Below, piece by piece: positions 35,749 to 42,620 of a stretch of DNA of 64,000 nt. The translations under genes and the position numbers were made by a program. Below the pieces are notes generated by a model, which worked only from the letters and a program-made list of their open reading frames with translations, was not told the origin of the DNA and made no database searches. The stretch's first letter is position 1, and the number at the start of each line of letters is the position of its first letter. Source of the DNA: Campylobacter concisus (lineage in GTDB: Bacteria; Campylobacterota; Campylobacteria; Campylobacterales; Campylobacteraceae); assembly GCF_003048615.2 (NCBI RefSeq), contig NZ_CP049263.1:1922001-1986000 (forward strand). Direction: 5' to 3'.

Positions 35749-35972
35749 TTTATCCAGCCTCTCACCACCTTAATAATTTCGTCATCATCCAACTCATTAA
35801 GTAAATTTAGTAAAGCCTTCATCGCCAATGGTTGATTTTTGCCCCGAGAATACTCTACGTATGTTCTATGCTGAACGCCGATACGCTTTGCCATTTCAGC
35901 TTGCGATATAGTCTTTATCTCTTTTGCTTCAATGAGCTTATGAATTCTATTTATTAAATCGTTTAGTTCCAT
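35745..35972 (-). CDS. Xre-type HTH regulator of the R-M system
   Basis: The 75 residues form a compact helix-turn-helix of the lambda Cro/Xre class (AEMAKRIGVQHRTYVEYSRGKNQP, residues about 26-49). It resembles the controller proteins of Type II R-M systems in size and position, but it is coupled to the methyltransferase (four-base overlap) rather than to the endonuclease. A strong palindrome 49 bases upstream of its start is the obvious candidate operator, allowing autoregulation of the regulator-methyltransferase mRNA. It could instead control the divergent transposase. No other domain is present. Confidence 0.82.
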   Translation of the reverse strand: MELNDLINRIHKLIEAKEIKTISQAEMAKRIGVQHRTYVEYSRGKNQPLAMKALLNLLNELDDDEIIKVVRGWIK

Positions 35973-36020
35973 AGTTCAATTATAGCGAGTTTATTCTTAA
36001 AATAGTCTTGAATATTAGCT

Positions 36021-36049
36021 ATAAATATATCTTATTAAGATATATTTAT
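36021..36049. promoter_or_regulatory. Perfect palindrome, candidate operator between the HTH and transposase genes
   Basis: ATAAATATATCTT and AAGATATATTTAT are perfect 13-base inverted arms around ATT. A partial copy, AAATATATCT, recurs at 36,065-36,074. The site lies between divergent genes of which one is an HTH regulator, so operator function is likely. A hairpin role is also possible, but no gene ends here. Confidence 0.55.
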
Positions 36050-36105
36050 AATAATTTAGGATGTAAATATATCTATATTTAAGGTAAATCTAATACATTT
36101 TTATG

Positions 36106-36111
36106 TATAAT
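36106..36111 (+). promoter_or_regulatory. -10 box of the transposase gene
   Basis: TATAAT lies 28 bases before the transposase ATG at 36,140. The partial operator copy at 36,065-36,074 lies upstream near the -35 position, so the HTH protein could also repress transposition. Confidence 0.5.
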
Positions 36112-36139
36112 AAAGTTATAAATACATAAAGGCTTAAAA

Positions 36140-37139
36140 ATGTCTCAACACTTCCTTCTCTCGTCTAAAGCTAGAACAATCTCGGTTAGAAAGATAGCTT
36201 CGATGAGCGAGAATAAGTGTTACGAGTATTTTAATTCGATTCTTTGGAGTAGCAACAAGGGCAATCCCGTTTGTCCGACTTGCGGAAGCACTTCGTCTCA
36301 TTATTTTATAGAAAGTAGACTACAATATCGCTGCAAGGATTGCTTTCATACTTTTAGCGTTACAAGCGGAACGATATTTCACTCTCATAAGTTAGACTTT
36401 AAAGTTATACTTCTTGCTATCGTTATATTTTCTAATACTACCAAAGGAATTTCAGCCTTACAGCTTAGTAGAGACCTAGACGTTCAATATAAAACGGCTT
36501 GGGTCTTGTCTCATAAAATCAGAGAAAGTCTTATAGAGCAAAAGTCTGATGATAAATTGAGCGGAGTAGTCGAAATGGACGGAGTATACGTCGGAAACTA
36601 TATAAAACCCGCTAACAACATAAACGATAGGATAGATAGGCGTAAGGCTTTTAAGCCGAATAGGAGAGTTATTATATCGCTTCGAGAGAGAAATTTGCTT
36701 GGAAGCGGAGCTAGTAAAACTAAGACCTTTGTACTAAAAAGTGAAAATAACGTAGATATAAACACTATCGCTAAATCTCATATTGCGCCAAACAGCGAAA
36801 TTCATACCGATGAAAACTCGGCTTACGACGATTTACTAGCTCATTACGACTTAAAAAAGGTAAATCACCAAATAGAGTATTCGGGACTAAATGGGGAGAA
36901 TAATAAGCTTTAACGCTAGATTTAGAAGGTTACAATACGGTCAATGCCACAAACTAGGAACGCTTTACTTATCAAACTACGCTAATGAAATAGCTTACCG
37001 TGAGGATACTAGAAGGCTAGATAATAAAGCAATAATGGACGATATTTTATCGAGATGCTTAGCCGACAACTCAATATCTAACGAGTTTTGCGGTTACTGG
37101 CAAGGCAATCATAGAGTAGCCGAGAGGCTTGGAGCTTAA
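36140..37139 (+). pseudogene. IS1595/ISXO2-type transposase, broken by one frameshift
   Basis: The first frame (36,140-36,913) gives 257 residues. An N-terminal zinc ribbon (CPTC at 45-48, CKDC at 65-68) is followed by a catalytic domain with VEMDGVYVG (Asp147) and IHTDENSAYDD (Asp224). It then stops after NGENNKL. The next frame (from 36,891) continues with the expected family end, SFNARFRRLQYGQCHKLGTLYL, to a stop at 37,139. One change near 36,900 restores a normal IS1595 transposase of about 330 residues. The third catalytic residue falls at or after the break, so the first product alone should be inactive. Programmed frameshifting is possible but I see no slippery heptamer. Confidence 0.85.
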
Positions 37140-37148
37140 GAAGCTATC

Positions 37149-37520
37149 TTATAAAAATTTTACTCCATTGTCGGTAAAGGATGATAATACTCCTCGTCTT
37201 GCCAATCTATTCATTAAGGAGTATACCGATTGTTTATGCTTGTATTTAGATAGCTCGTCCTCACCAAAAACAAAGTCTGCTACTTCGTCTATGCTGCCCT
37301 GTTTAGTTTTTAAAAACTCGATAATCTTTTTAGTAAGCTCTCCTCTGGCAAAATACAGTGCGCTTATAACTCTTTTGGGCTGAATGAACGTAGTTTTATA
37401 ACTAGGGTCGAATATCGCGATAGCCTTATCTATCGTTTCAAGCTCGGATTTTAGCTTTAAAACTATATCTTGATAATATTTGATACTTCTTTGAAGTTCG
37501 GAGTGCTTACTTAGCGGATT
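37149..37520 (-). pseudogene. Start-less ORF with a coiled coil and a winged-helix-like end
   Basis: An open frame of about 123 codons runs from just inside the right inverted repeat to a TAA at 37,149, converging on the transposase. It reads like a real protein: a coiled coil (LQRSIKYYQDIVLKLKSELE), then ISALYFARGELTKKIIEFLK, SIDEVADFVFGEDELSKYK and QSVYSLMNRLARRGVLSSF. The last part resembles a winged helix. No ATG, GTG or TTG occurs near its beginning and a stop precedes it. It may therefore be the tail of a gene truncated when the repeat was formed. Function is unknown; an element-encoded regulator is one option. Confidence 0.5.
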
Positions 37521-37532
37521 TTAGAATGAAAA

Positions 37533-37558
37533 TCTTGTGCGGATGCTACATAATACCG
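37533..37558 (-). repeat. Right terminal inverted repeat of the transposon
   Basis: Its reverse complement begins CGGTATTATGTAGCATCCGC and matches the left repeat over 26 bases without a mismatch. Confidence 0.95.
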
Positions 37559-37566
37559 CTTGTTTC
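37559..37566. repeat. Right 8-bp target site duplication CTTGTTTC
   Basis: This octamer is identical to the one at 33,708-33,715 and directly abuts the outer end of the right inverted repeat. Confidence 0.93.
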
Positions 37567-37623
37567 TATAACAAAGAGGCAAGCCAAACCACAATAACTA
37601 CGGATTTGTAAAATGGAGAAAAA

Positions 37624-38208
37624 ATGAAAAAGGCTGTTCTTTTATCTGTGATATTACTAACCACTGGCTTTTGCGAAGATCTTTTTGAGCTTGGGCTTGA
37701 GGCTTACAACAAAAGCGAGTTTGATAAAGCTGCCAAGCAATGGCAAAAAGCTTGCGATGATAATGTTGCTCGCGCTTGTCACAATTTAGGAATTTTATAC
37801 GAGGATGCTCAAGGTGTAGCGCAGGACTATAACAAAGCAGCCGAGCTATATAAAAGGTCATGCGATGGTGGATTTGCTGGTAGCTGCCTAAATTTAAGGG
37901 CTTTATACATAAAAGATCAAGGCATAGGACAAGACTATATCAAGGCTATCAATCTATACAAAAAGGCTTGCGACGGCGATGTTGCTCAAGCCTGCCATAA
38001 CTTAGGGGTTTTATATGCGCTAGGCAAAGGCATAAATCAAGACTATCGCTCGGCAAAAAAATACGTTTTTAAAGCTTGCGCTCTAGGTTTCCAAGATGGG
38101 TGCGACTATCTTAATAAAATGATTGCCGCGGATGATAATGATGAAAAGATTGAGATCATACTTAAAACTATGATTAAAACGATCAATCATCTAAAACAAA
38201 TCGACTAA
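37624..38208 (+). CDS. Exported Sel1-repeat, Cys-rich (Hcp-like) protein
   Basis: The 194 residues start with a signal peptide (MKKAVLLSVILLTTGFC). About four Sel1-like helix pairs follow, each ending in the pattern AC.NLG.LY. Cysteine pairs seven residues apart (for example ACDDNVARACHN) form intrahelical-pair disulfides as in the Helicobacter Hcp proteins. Such proteins are periplasmic or secreted scaffolds; the binding partner is unknown. The third repeat has NLRALYIKDQ in place of NLG.LY, a slightly diverged unit. The gene lies 58 bases past the transposon's right-hand duplication and would have been adjacent to the RsuA-type gene before insertion. It converges on the NosL-like gene. Confidence 0.85.
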   Translation: MKKAVLLSVILLTTGFCEDLFELGLEAYNKSEFDKAAKQWQKACDDNVARACHNLGILYEDAQGVAQDYNKAAELYKRSCDGGFAGSCLNLRALYIKDQGIGQDYIKAINLYKKACDGDVAQACHNLGVLYALGKGINQDYRSAKKYVFKACALGFQDGCDYLNKMIAADDNDEKIEIILKTMIKTINHLKQID

Positions 38209-38218
38209 CTTCGTAAAT

Positions 38219-38728
38219 TTATATCTTATTTTCTGAAAGTAGGATGTTTATGTATGGATTTAGCAGCGTTTCGCCGCGTGCTGCGTATAGCAAGACCTCT
38301 TTAAAGTAGTTGTCGTTTATGCCGTAAGTGTGAAACTCATACGCCCCTATGCCGTATCCCATCGGCGTGATATCGACCCTCGAGTACCAGGCATTTTGCG
38401 CTGGGATGTAGCGGTTTGTATCTCTTGAATAGACATATAACTTGATCTTATCTTTGCTCTTTTGCGCCATATACCAGATGAAAGAATTTGTGACGTCGTT
38501 AAAAAAGTAGATGTCGCCATTTGGCATGATAGCCTGTGCTGTGTCGTTGTTATCAGCGATGAGCGTTCTGCTCTCATAACATATATATTTATTTGGCGTG
38601 AGTACCTCGATCGGCTCTGATTTGTCACTATGTGAAATTAAAATTTTATCGTCGCTTATGTCGGCATTATAGGCGAGCACGGCTAAGACTAGAGCCAACA
38701 GACAAAGAGAAAAAATTTGCTTTATCAA
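38219..38728 (-). CDS. NosL-like exported protein lacking the CxxCGM site
   Basis: I begin this gene at a TTG at 38,728 that overlaps the upstream stop (TTGA) and has AGAGGA before it; the longer open frame to 38,788 runs deep into the neighbour. The 169-residue product has a signal peptide (IKQIFSLCLLALVLAVLA). A NosL-type core follows: AIMPNGDIYFFNDVTNSFIWYM, then RVDITPMGYGIGAYEF, which matches the FFDD and TPMGYGFGA blocks of NosL copper chaperones. The usual CxxCGM copper site is replaced by YICYESRTLIADN. It is last in a run with a true NosL and an ABC transporter, so a periplasmic copper-handling role is probable. Confidence 0.65.
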   Translation of the reverse strand: MIKQIFSLCLLALVLAVLAYNADISDDKILISHSDKSEPIEVLTPNKYICYESRTLIADNNDTAQAIMPNGDIYFFNDVTNSFIWYMAQKSKDKIKLYVYSRDTNRYIPAQNAWYSRVDITPMGYGIGAYEFHTYGINDNYFKEVLLYAARGETLLNPYINILLSENKI

Positions 38729-39678
38729 AATAAAAATCCTCTTAACAAATAGTATTTGAGCACGTAAAGCGAGCAGATCAGCACGCAAACACTTAGCCAG
38801 ATCGATGAAAATTTAAGCTTGTGCGAGTAGCTTGTCTTTGTAATGATCTCCACAAGATATGGCATAAGTCCGTAAAAAACACCCAAAAATAAACTGCTCC
38901 AGATGAGGTAGCCAACGTAAAAATAGTCGCTTCTTAGCATGCAGTATGGGCACTTGTGATTTGGCTGCTCGTAAACGTAAAGACCAAAAAAGTAGGTGAT
39001 AGCGTAGTAGCTAAGCACCAAAAATAGCAAATTTGCCACAAAGCTTGCCATGCTTTGCTTTAAGAAATTTAGCGCCAAAATGACAAAAAATAGCACGAAA
39101 AAGGCGCTTACTAAGCCAAAATTTGTATAGCCAAATGGCAGCTTTGGAGCTTGAAAAGTGACAGAGCAGCAAAAGACTGGCACTTTTAGCGGGATGTTAT
39201 AAAAAAACGAAATTTCTATGCCAAGCTCGAGCAGTATCATCACAAAAAGGCAGATGAAAATGGCATATTTTTTCTTTAGATATGGGAAATTTAGAGCCTG
39301 CAAGTCAAGTTTGTTTATAACTAGCCAGATACCAAGCCCAAAGATGAGCAAAATTTTAGTGAGCATCAAGATGCCACCAAATTTATTTGAGCCGATCACG
39401 CCAGCCGAGCACATAGCCCCTGGTACGATGTCAGAGAGCTCGTTTAGACAAAGTGCGAAAAATACAAACAAAACGATCTTTGTGCAGACGCTAAAGAGCA
39501 AGATCGTATTTACAAGGTAGTTTTGCTTTTCAAGTGAGTATTGAAGCGATGTTAGTGCGTTATAGTCCCACGACTTCATGATCCTAACGACGTAAAATAG
39601 CGAAATACTCATCAAAACTAACAGCACAAACTCCGCTAACAAAAAGGCGATAACGGCGTTTGATAAAAATACACTCAT
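38725..39678 (-). CDS. Polytopic Cys-rich inner-membrane protein of the copper module
   Basis: The 317-residue protein has about eight membrane helices. Several cysteines sit near helix ends or loops: PGAMCSAGV, PVFCCSVTF and HKCPYCMLR, the last a CxxC. I do not recognise a named family. The gene order (NosL, ABC permease, ABC ATPase, this protein, NosL-like, all overlapping) suggests it moves or reduces copper for the periplasm. The cysteines could bind Cu(I) or cycle as dithiols. It overlaps the ATPase gene by four bases at its start. A quinone- or thiol-redox role like DsbB/VKOR is another possibility because of the CxxC. Confidence 0.7.
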   Translation of the reverse strand: MSVFLSNAVIAFLLAEFVLLVLMSISLFYVVRIMKSWDYNALTSLQYSLEKQNYLVNTILLFSVCTKIVLFVFFALCLNELSDIVPGAMCSAGVIGSNKFGGILMLTKILLIFGLGIWLVINKLDLQALNFPYLKKKYAIFICLFVMILLELGIEISFFYNIPLKVPVFCCSVTFQAPKLPFGYTNFGLVSAFFVLFFVILALNFLKQSMASFVANLLFLVLSYYAITYFFGLYVYEQPNHKCPYCMLRSDYFYVGYLIWSSLFLGVFYGLMPYLVEIITKTSYSHKLKFSSIWLSVCVLICSLYVLKYYLLRGFLF

Positions 39679-40343
39679 ACTATCTCTCCGTTTTGTAGGC
39701 TAAGAGTCCTATCAGTTGCGCCCAGCTCGTCAAAAATACTATCGTGAGTGGCGACGATGACGCTTTTTTTAAGCGCCTTAAATGACTCTAGCAATCCTAA
39801 AAATGCACGCGCATTTTGCCTATCTAAATTTGCCGTTGGCTCATCAGCCAAAATGATATCCGCATCCATTGACAAAGCCCTAGCCACCGCACATCTTTGG
39901 CGCTCGCCACCGCTTAAATTTGATACATTTTCATCTCTTTTGTGAGAGATGTTTGCAAGACTTAGAGCCTTTTTTATCATCTCTTCACGCACGTTTGCCT
40001 TGAAATTTGTTAGAGCAAACGGAGCTAACAAATTTTCATAGACGCTTAAGCCCTCGATGAGGTTAAAATTTTGAAAAACAAGCCCAAGCCTTTTGTGTCT
40101 AAACTCAGAGCAAAATGCGTCAGGCAGCTTTGCGATGTTGGTGCCATCTATCAAAATCTCACCGCTAGTTGGCTTTTGAAGTAGGGCTATGAGCGAGAGT
40201 AGGGTGCTTTTGCCACTTCCGCTAACGCCTTTTAGTATGACTAACTCGCCGTTATTAACATCTAAATTTATATTTTTTAGAGCGCAAAACTCGTTTTGTT
40301 TGCCTTGGTTATAGACTAGGCTAACGCCTCTTATATTTATCAT
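39675..40343 (-). CDS. ABC transporter ATP-binding protein (LolD/MacB type)
   Basis: The 222 residues have Walker A GVSGSGKST, a Q-loop in GLVFQNFNLIEGLSVYENL, the signature LSGGERQRCAVARAL, Walker B IILADEPTANLD and the H-loop VATHDS. The sequence is of the LolD/MacB/FtsE group that drives mechanotransmission rather than bulk transport. It overlaps both the permease gene upstream and the Cys-rich membrane protein downstream by four bases, so the complex is co-translated. In nos and sir clusters a related ATPase (NosF) works with NosL and NosDY to supply copper; the same role is likely here. Confidence 0.9.
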   Translation of the reverse strand: MINIRGVSLVYNQGKQNEFCALKNINLDVNNGELVILKGVSGSGKSTLLSLIALLQKPTSGEILIDGTNIAKLPDAFCSEFRHKRLGLVFQNFNLIEGLSVYENLLAPFALTNFKANVREEMIKKALSLANISHKRDENVSNLSGGERQRCAVARALSMDADIILADEPTANLDRQNARAFLGLLESFKALKKSVIVATHDSIFDELGATDRTLSLQNGEIV

Positions 40344-41455
40344 TTTAGCCCCTCATTTATGTCGCCACACGCCACACGCCACGACGGGATAAGGACAAAT
40401 GCTAAAAATGGTATGACACCAAAGACAAAGATCAAAAAGAGCTTATCAAACTCCAAAATAGGCGTGAAATTTGTAAAATTTAAAAGCTCGTCGCCTAAAA
40501 ATATCCCCTTTAAAAAAGGAGCGTTTAAAACAAATACAAAGATATAAGCTAACATAACGCCAAGCAAAAATGCGCTAACGCTAACGATGAAATTTTGTAT
40601 AAATTTTAAAAATATGATCTCTTTTATACTAAAGCCAATACTTCGCAAAATGGCTATCTCACGCTTTTTGCTGCCGTAAGCAAGTGAAATTTGGTTTTTA
40701 AGCAGCACGAAAAATATAAGCATAACGCTAACATAAATGCTCATAAAAATTCCACCCTTATAGTAGTAAAGATGTCTAATGTTTGCTACCTCATCTTCTA
40801 TGCTAATGGCAAATGAGTTTGGATATAAATTCTCAATCTTTAAAGCCACTTGGCTGATCTCTTCGCTATTTGGCACATCGACATATAGCTTTGTGTATTC
40901 TTCATCTTTTAAATTTAAGATAGCTCTTAGCGTTTTTGGATGCAAAAATATGGCGTTATTTGTAATAAGAGCGCTTTGTTTTGGCATGGTTTTTACTATC
41001 TTTACTGGTATCATGCGCTCTTCTGTTAAGAAGTTAAAGCTCTCGTCGTAGTAAAGCTCGTTCATAGCGGCTTTTACGCCCCCGCCAACGATCATCTCAT
41101 CTTCTTTCAAGCTATCATCCTCATATAGATGAAACCAGACGCGCTTTTGAGCGAAGTAGTACTCTCCATCCGCCACGCCTCTAACGTCAGCCACGCCATC
41201 GATCTTTGAGATATCATAGATATAGCCAGGGTGCATGAGGTCGTTTTTACCAGCACGAAAGGCGCTAACAACGATGCTTGATCTATCTTTTACTAAGCTT
41301 ATAAGATCATGCTGGATCGAGCCAGAGATGAAAAGCACCGAGCTTAGCACGAAGATAATGAGCGCAAATAGACAAAAGCTAAAGAGATGATCCTTTTTGT
41401 CTTTAAAGAGCAGGACCACAGCGTAGTTTATGAAATTTCTACTTATCATAGACAA
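40340..41455 (-). CDS. ABC transporter permease, FtsX/MacB-like
   Basis: The 371 residues have one N-terminal helix (about 17-45), a periplasmic domain of about 200 residues, and three C-terminal helices (about 240-360), which is the MacB/LolC/FtsX topology. IAILRSIGFSIKEIIFLKFIQN is the coupling helix that contacts the ATPase. The periplasmic part contains several Met but no Cys cluster. The start overlaps the small 61-residue gene by 17 bases. The substrate is not visible; position next to nosL suggests an extracytoplasmic copper-site assembly machine rather than an exporter of drugs. Confidence 0.85.
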   Translation of the reverse strand: MSMISRNFINYAVVLLFKDKKDHLFSFCLFALIIFVLSSVLFISGSIQHDLISLVKDRSSIVVSAFRAGKNDLMHPGYIYDISKIDGVADVRGVADGEYYFAQKRVWFHLYEDDSLKEDEMIVGGGVKAAMNELYYDESFNFLTEERMIPVKIVKTMPKQSALITNNAIFLHPKTLRAILNLKDEEYTKLYVDVPNSEEISQVALKIENLYPNSFAISIEDEVANIRHLYYYKGGIFMSIYVSVMLIFFVLLKNQISLAYGSKKREIAILRSIGFSIKEIIFLKFIQNFIVSVSAFLLGVMLAYIFVFVLNAPFLKGIFLGDELLNFTNFTPILEFDKLFLIFVFGVIPFLAFVLIPSWRVACGDINEGLK

Positions 41456-41624
41456 AGCCCTTTTGCTCTTTTAGGCTAAAGCTAGAAGCTAAATTTGCCC
41501 TTGTTATCTTTGAAATTTCTCTTAGCTCATCTTGCTTTGCTTTGTGGTCAAAGCTAAGGTAGTGCGCCGCTAAAAGCGTGTAAGAGAGTCCAAAAAATAA
41601 CGCCAAAAATGCTAGAAATTTCAC
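41439..41624 (-). CDS. 61-residue single-helix membrane protein
   Basis: The protein has one N-terminal helix or signal anchor (MKFLAFLALFFGLSYTLLAA), then a charged tail with HYLSFDHKAKQDE and SFSLKEQKGFVYDK. Its start follows the NosL stop by one base and its end overlaps the permease start, so its place in the operon is fixed by coupling on both sides. It probably belongs to the ABC complex. No family is recognised. The two His residues near the helix end (AAHYLSFDH) could bind metal, but this is speculative. Confidence 0.65.
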   Translation of the reverse strand: MKFLAFLALFFGLSYTLLAAHYLSFDHKAKQDELREISKITRANLASSFSLKEQKGFVYDK

Positions 41625-41625
41625 T

Positions 41626-42084
41626 TTATTTAACGATAAATGTCTTTATCTCGTCAAATTTTATGACACCTTTGCCAGCGTGATCTTTCATAAAGCTATT
41701 TGCCTTTGCTTCATCTTTAAACGGGATAAACTCCTCGCCCATCGGTCCAAAAACGTTTGAGCCATGCACGTAAAACGCCTCTTTTGCATCGAGCTTTTCA
41801 AGTGTGTAATAATCGCTCACATAAGCCTCTTTCGCCACCTCATCAGCAAAGTAAAAGTGTGCCATATCTTTTACGCCATCAAAGTAATAATCCTTGCCAC
41901 CAGCCTTTATAAGCGTCGCCCACTGCTTGTTTTTTATAGGCATGCCACACACCGCACATCTTGCATCCTTTGGTAGCTCGATGCGCTCTTTTGCCCCTTT
42001 ATAGGCGTTTATGTTTGCCTCACTCGTCAAATTCTCAGCCCACAAGGCAAAAACCGCACTAAGCAATAAAGCTATAAATTTCAT
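41626..42084 (-). CDS. nosL: NosL family copper chaperone
   Basis: The 152 residues have a signal peptide (MKFIALLLSAVFALWA) and the NosL core. DARCAVCGMPIKNKQWATLI carries the CxxCGM copper-binding motif, DYYFDGVKDMAHFYF is the FFD-like block, and AFYVHGSNVFGPMGEEFIPF is the GPMG loop. NosL proteins bind Cu(I) and deliver it to nitrous oxide reductase, but no nosZ is present here. MccA, encoded upstream on the same strand, needs Cu(I) at its active site, so this NosL more likely serves MccA. The start overlaps the upstream hypothetical gene by four bases. Confidence 0.9.
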   Translation of the reverse strand: MKFIALLLSAVFALWAENLTSEANINAYKGAKERIELPKDARCAVCGMPIKNKQWATLIKAGGKDYYFDGVKDMAHFYFADEVAKEAYVSDYYTLEKLDAKEAFYVHGSNVFGPMGEEFIPFKDEAKANSFMKDHAGKGVIKFDEIKTFIVK

Positions 42085-42620
42085 CTTATCTCCTTTAGTT
42101 TCTCTTTTTCTAACTCGCCCTTTTCATAGAGCTTTTTTAACATCTCATCATCAAATTCTATCTCGTAATAGCCCTTTACAAACTCGCTAAATTTAGCAAG
42201 ATCATCAAAGGCGTATCCCAGCAGCCAGCGTCCGCCGTTATTGCCACCGACTAAATTTTGATGCTCCGTCCCGTCATACCAGATAAAAAAGGTCGTCTGC
42301 TCTATCTCATCTGGCAAGAAATAAGAGCGAAATTTAGCAGCCTCGCCACTATAAATTTGCTCTATCACGCTTTTGTCTGCTGTGCTTAGCGCATTTAGCT
42401 CACTTTCATGGTCAAACCCTCTAACAAGCACCGCTTCACGCGTAAATATCACATCTAGCAAATCGCCCTGCCCGTTATCTACCACGTATCTTAGGCTATT
42501 TTCATCCTCTTTTTTAGAAATGAGCCGTAGATACTCTTCATCTGGCTCTAAAAAAGCGCTATCTAGCAGATAAAGTGCCTCTAGGCTTGCCTCTTTATTG
42601 CCCCAGTTTTTAAAACTCAT
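42081..42620 (-). CDS. Hypothetical cytoplasmic protein
   Basis: I do not recognise this 179-residue acidic protein. The ATG at 42,620 overlaps the stop of the Sel1 gene (TGATG) and gives a start MSFKNWGNKEASLEALY; a longer frame to 42,653 lies inside that gene. It has no signal peptide or membrane helix. It ends in a charged helix (MLKKLYEKGELEKEKLKEI). Aromatic stretches FFIWYDGTEHQN and GGRWLLGYAFDDLAKF suggest a compact ligand- or protein-binding domain, loosely like SUKH/SMI1-type folds, but the similarity is too weak to name. It is coupled to nosL downstream. Confidence 0.65.
   Translation of the reverse strand: MSFKNWGNKEASLEALYLLDSAFLEPDEEYLRLISKKEDENSLRYVVDNGQGDLLDVIFTREAVLVRGFDHESELNALSTADKSVIEQIYSGEAAKFRSYFLPDEIEQTTFFIWYDGTEHQNLVGGNNGGRWLLGYAFDDLAKFSEFVKGYYEIEFDDEMLKKLYEKGELEKEKLKEIR

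Larger units (their letters stand above)
33716..37558. mobile_element. IS1595-type transposon carrying a restriction-modification system
   Basis: The 3,843-bp element is bounded by 26-bp perfect inverted repeats and an 8-bp direct repeat. It carries, left to right: a restriction endonuclease (+), a cytosine-5 DNA methyltransferase (-) and an HTH regulator (-). A zinc-ribbon DDE transposase of the IS1595/ISXO2 type with a frameshift (+) and a start-less winged-helix-like ORF (-) follow. Passenger genes are known in some IS1595-family members; here the passenger is a complete-looking Type II R-M system. Removing the element and one octamer rejoins an ordinary intergenic spacer between the RsuA-type gene and a Sel1 gene, so no host gene is broken. 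The intact duplication points to recent arrival, while the frameshift suggests it is no longer self-mobile. Confidence 0.93.

Noticed and set aside
37129-37383. Plus-strand ORF of 84 codons after the transposase
   Set aside because: It is antisense to the more protein-like minus-strand frame at 37,149-37,520, starts inside the transposase end and has low-complexity Ser/Leu composition.
38219-42084. Nitrous oxide reductase (nos) accessory locus
   Set aside because: NosL-like proteins and an ABC pair are present, but nosZ, nosD, nosG and nosH are not; linkage is to mccA.
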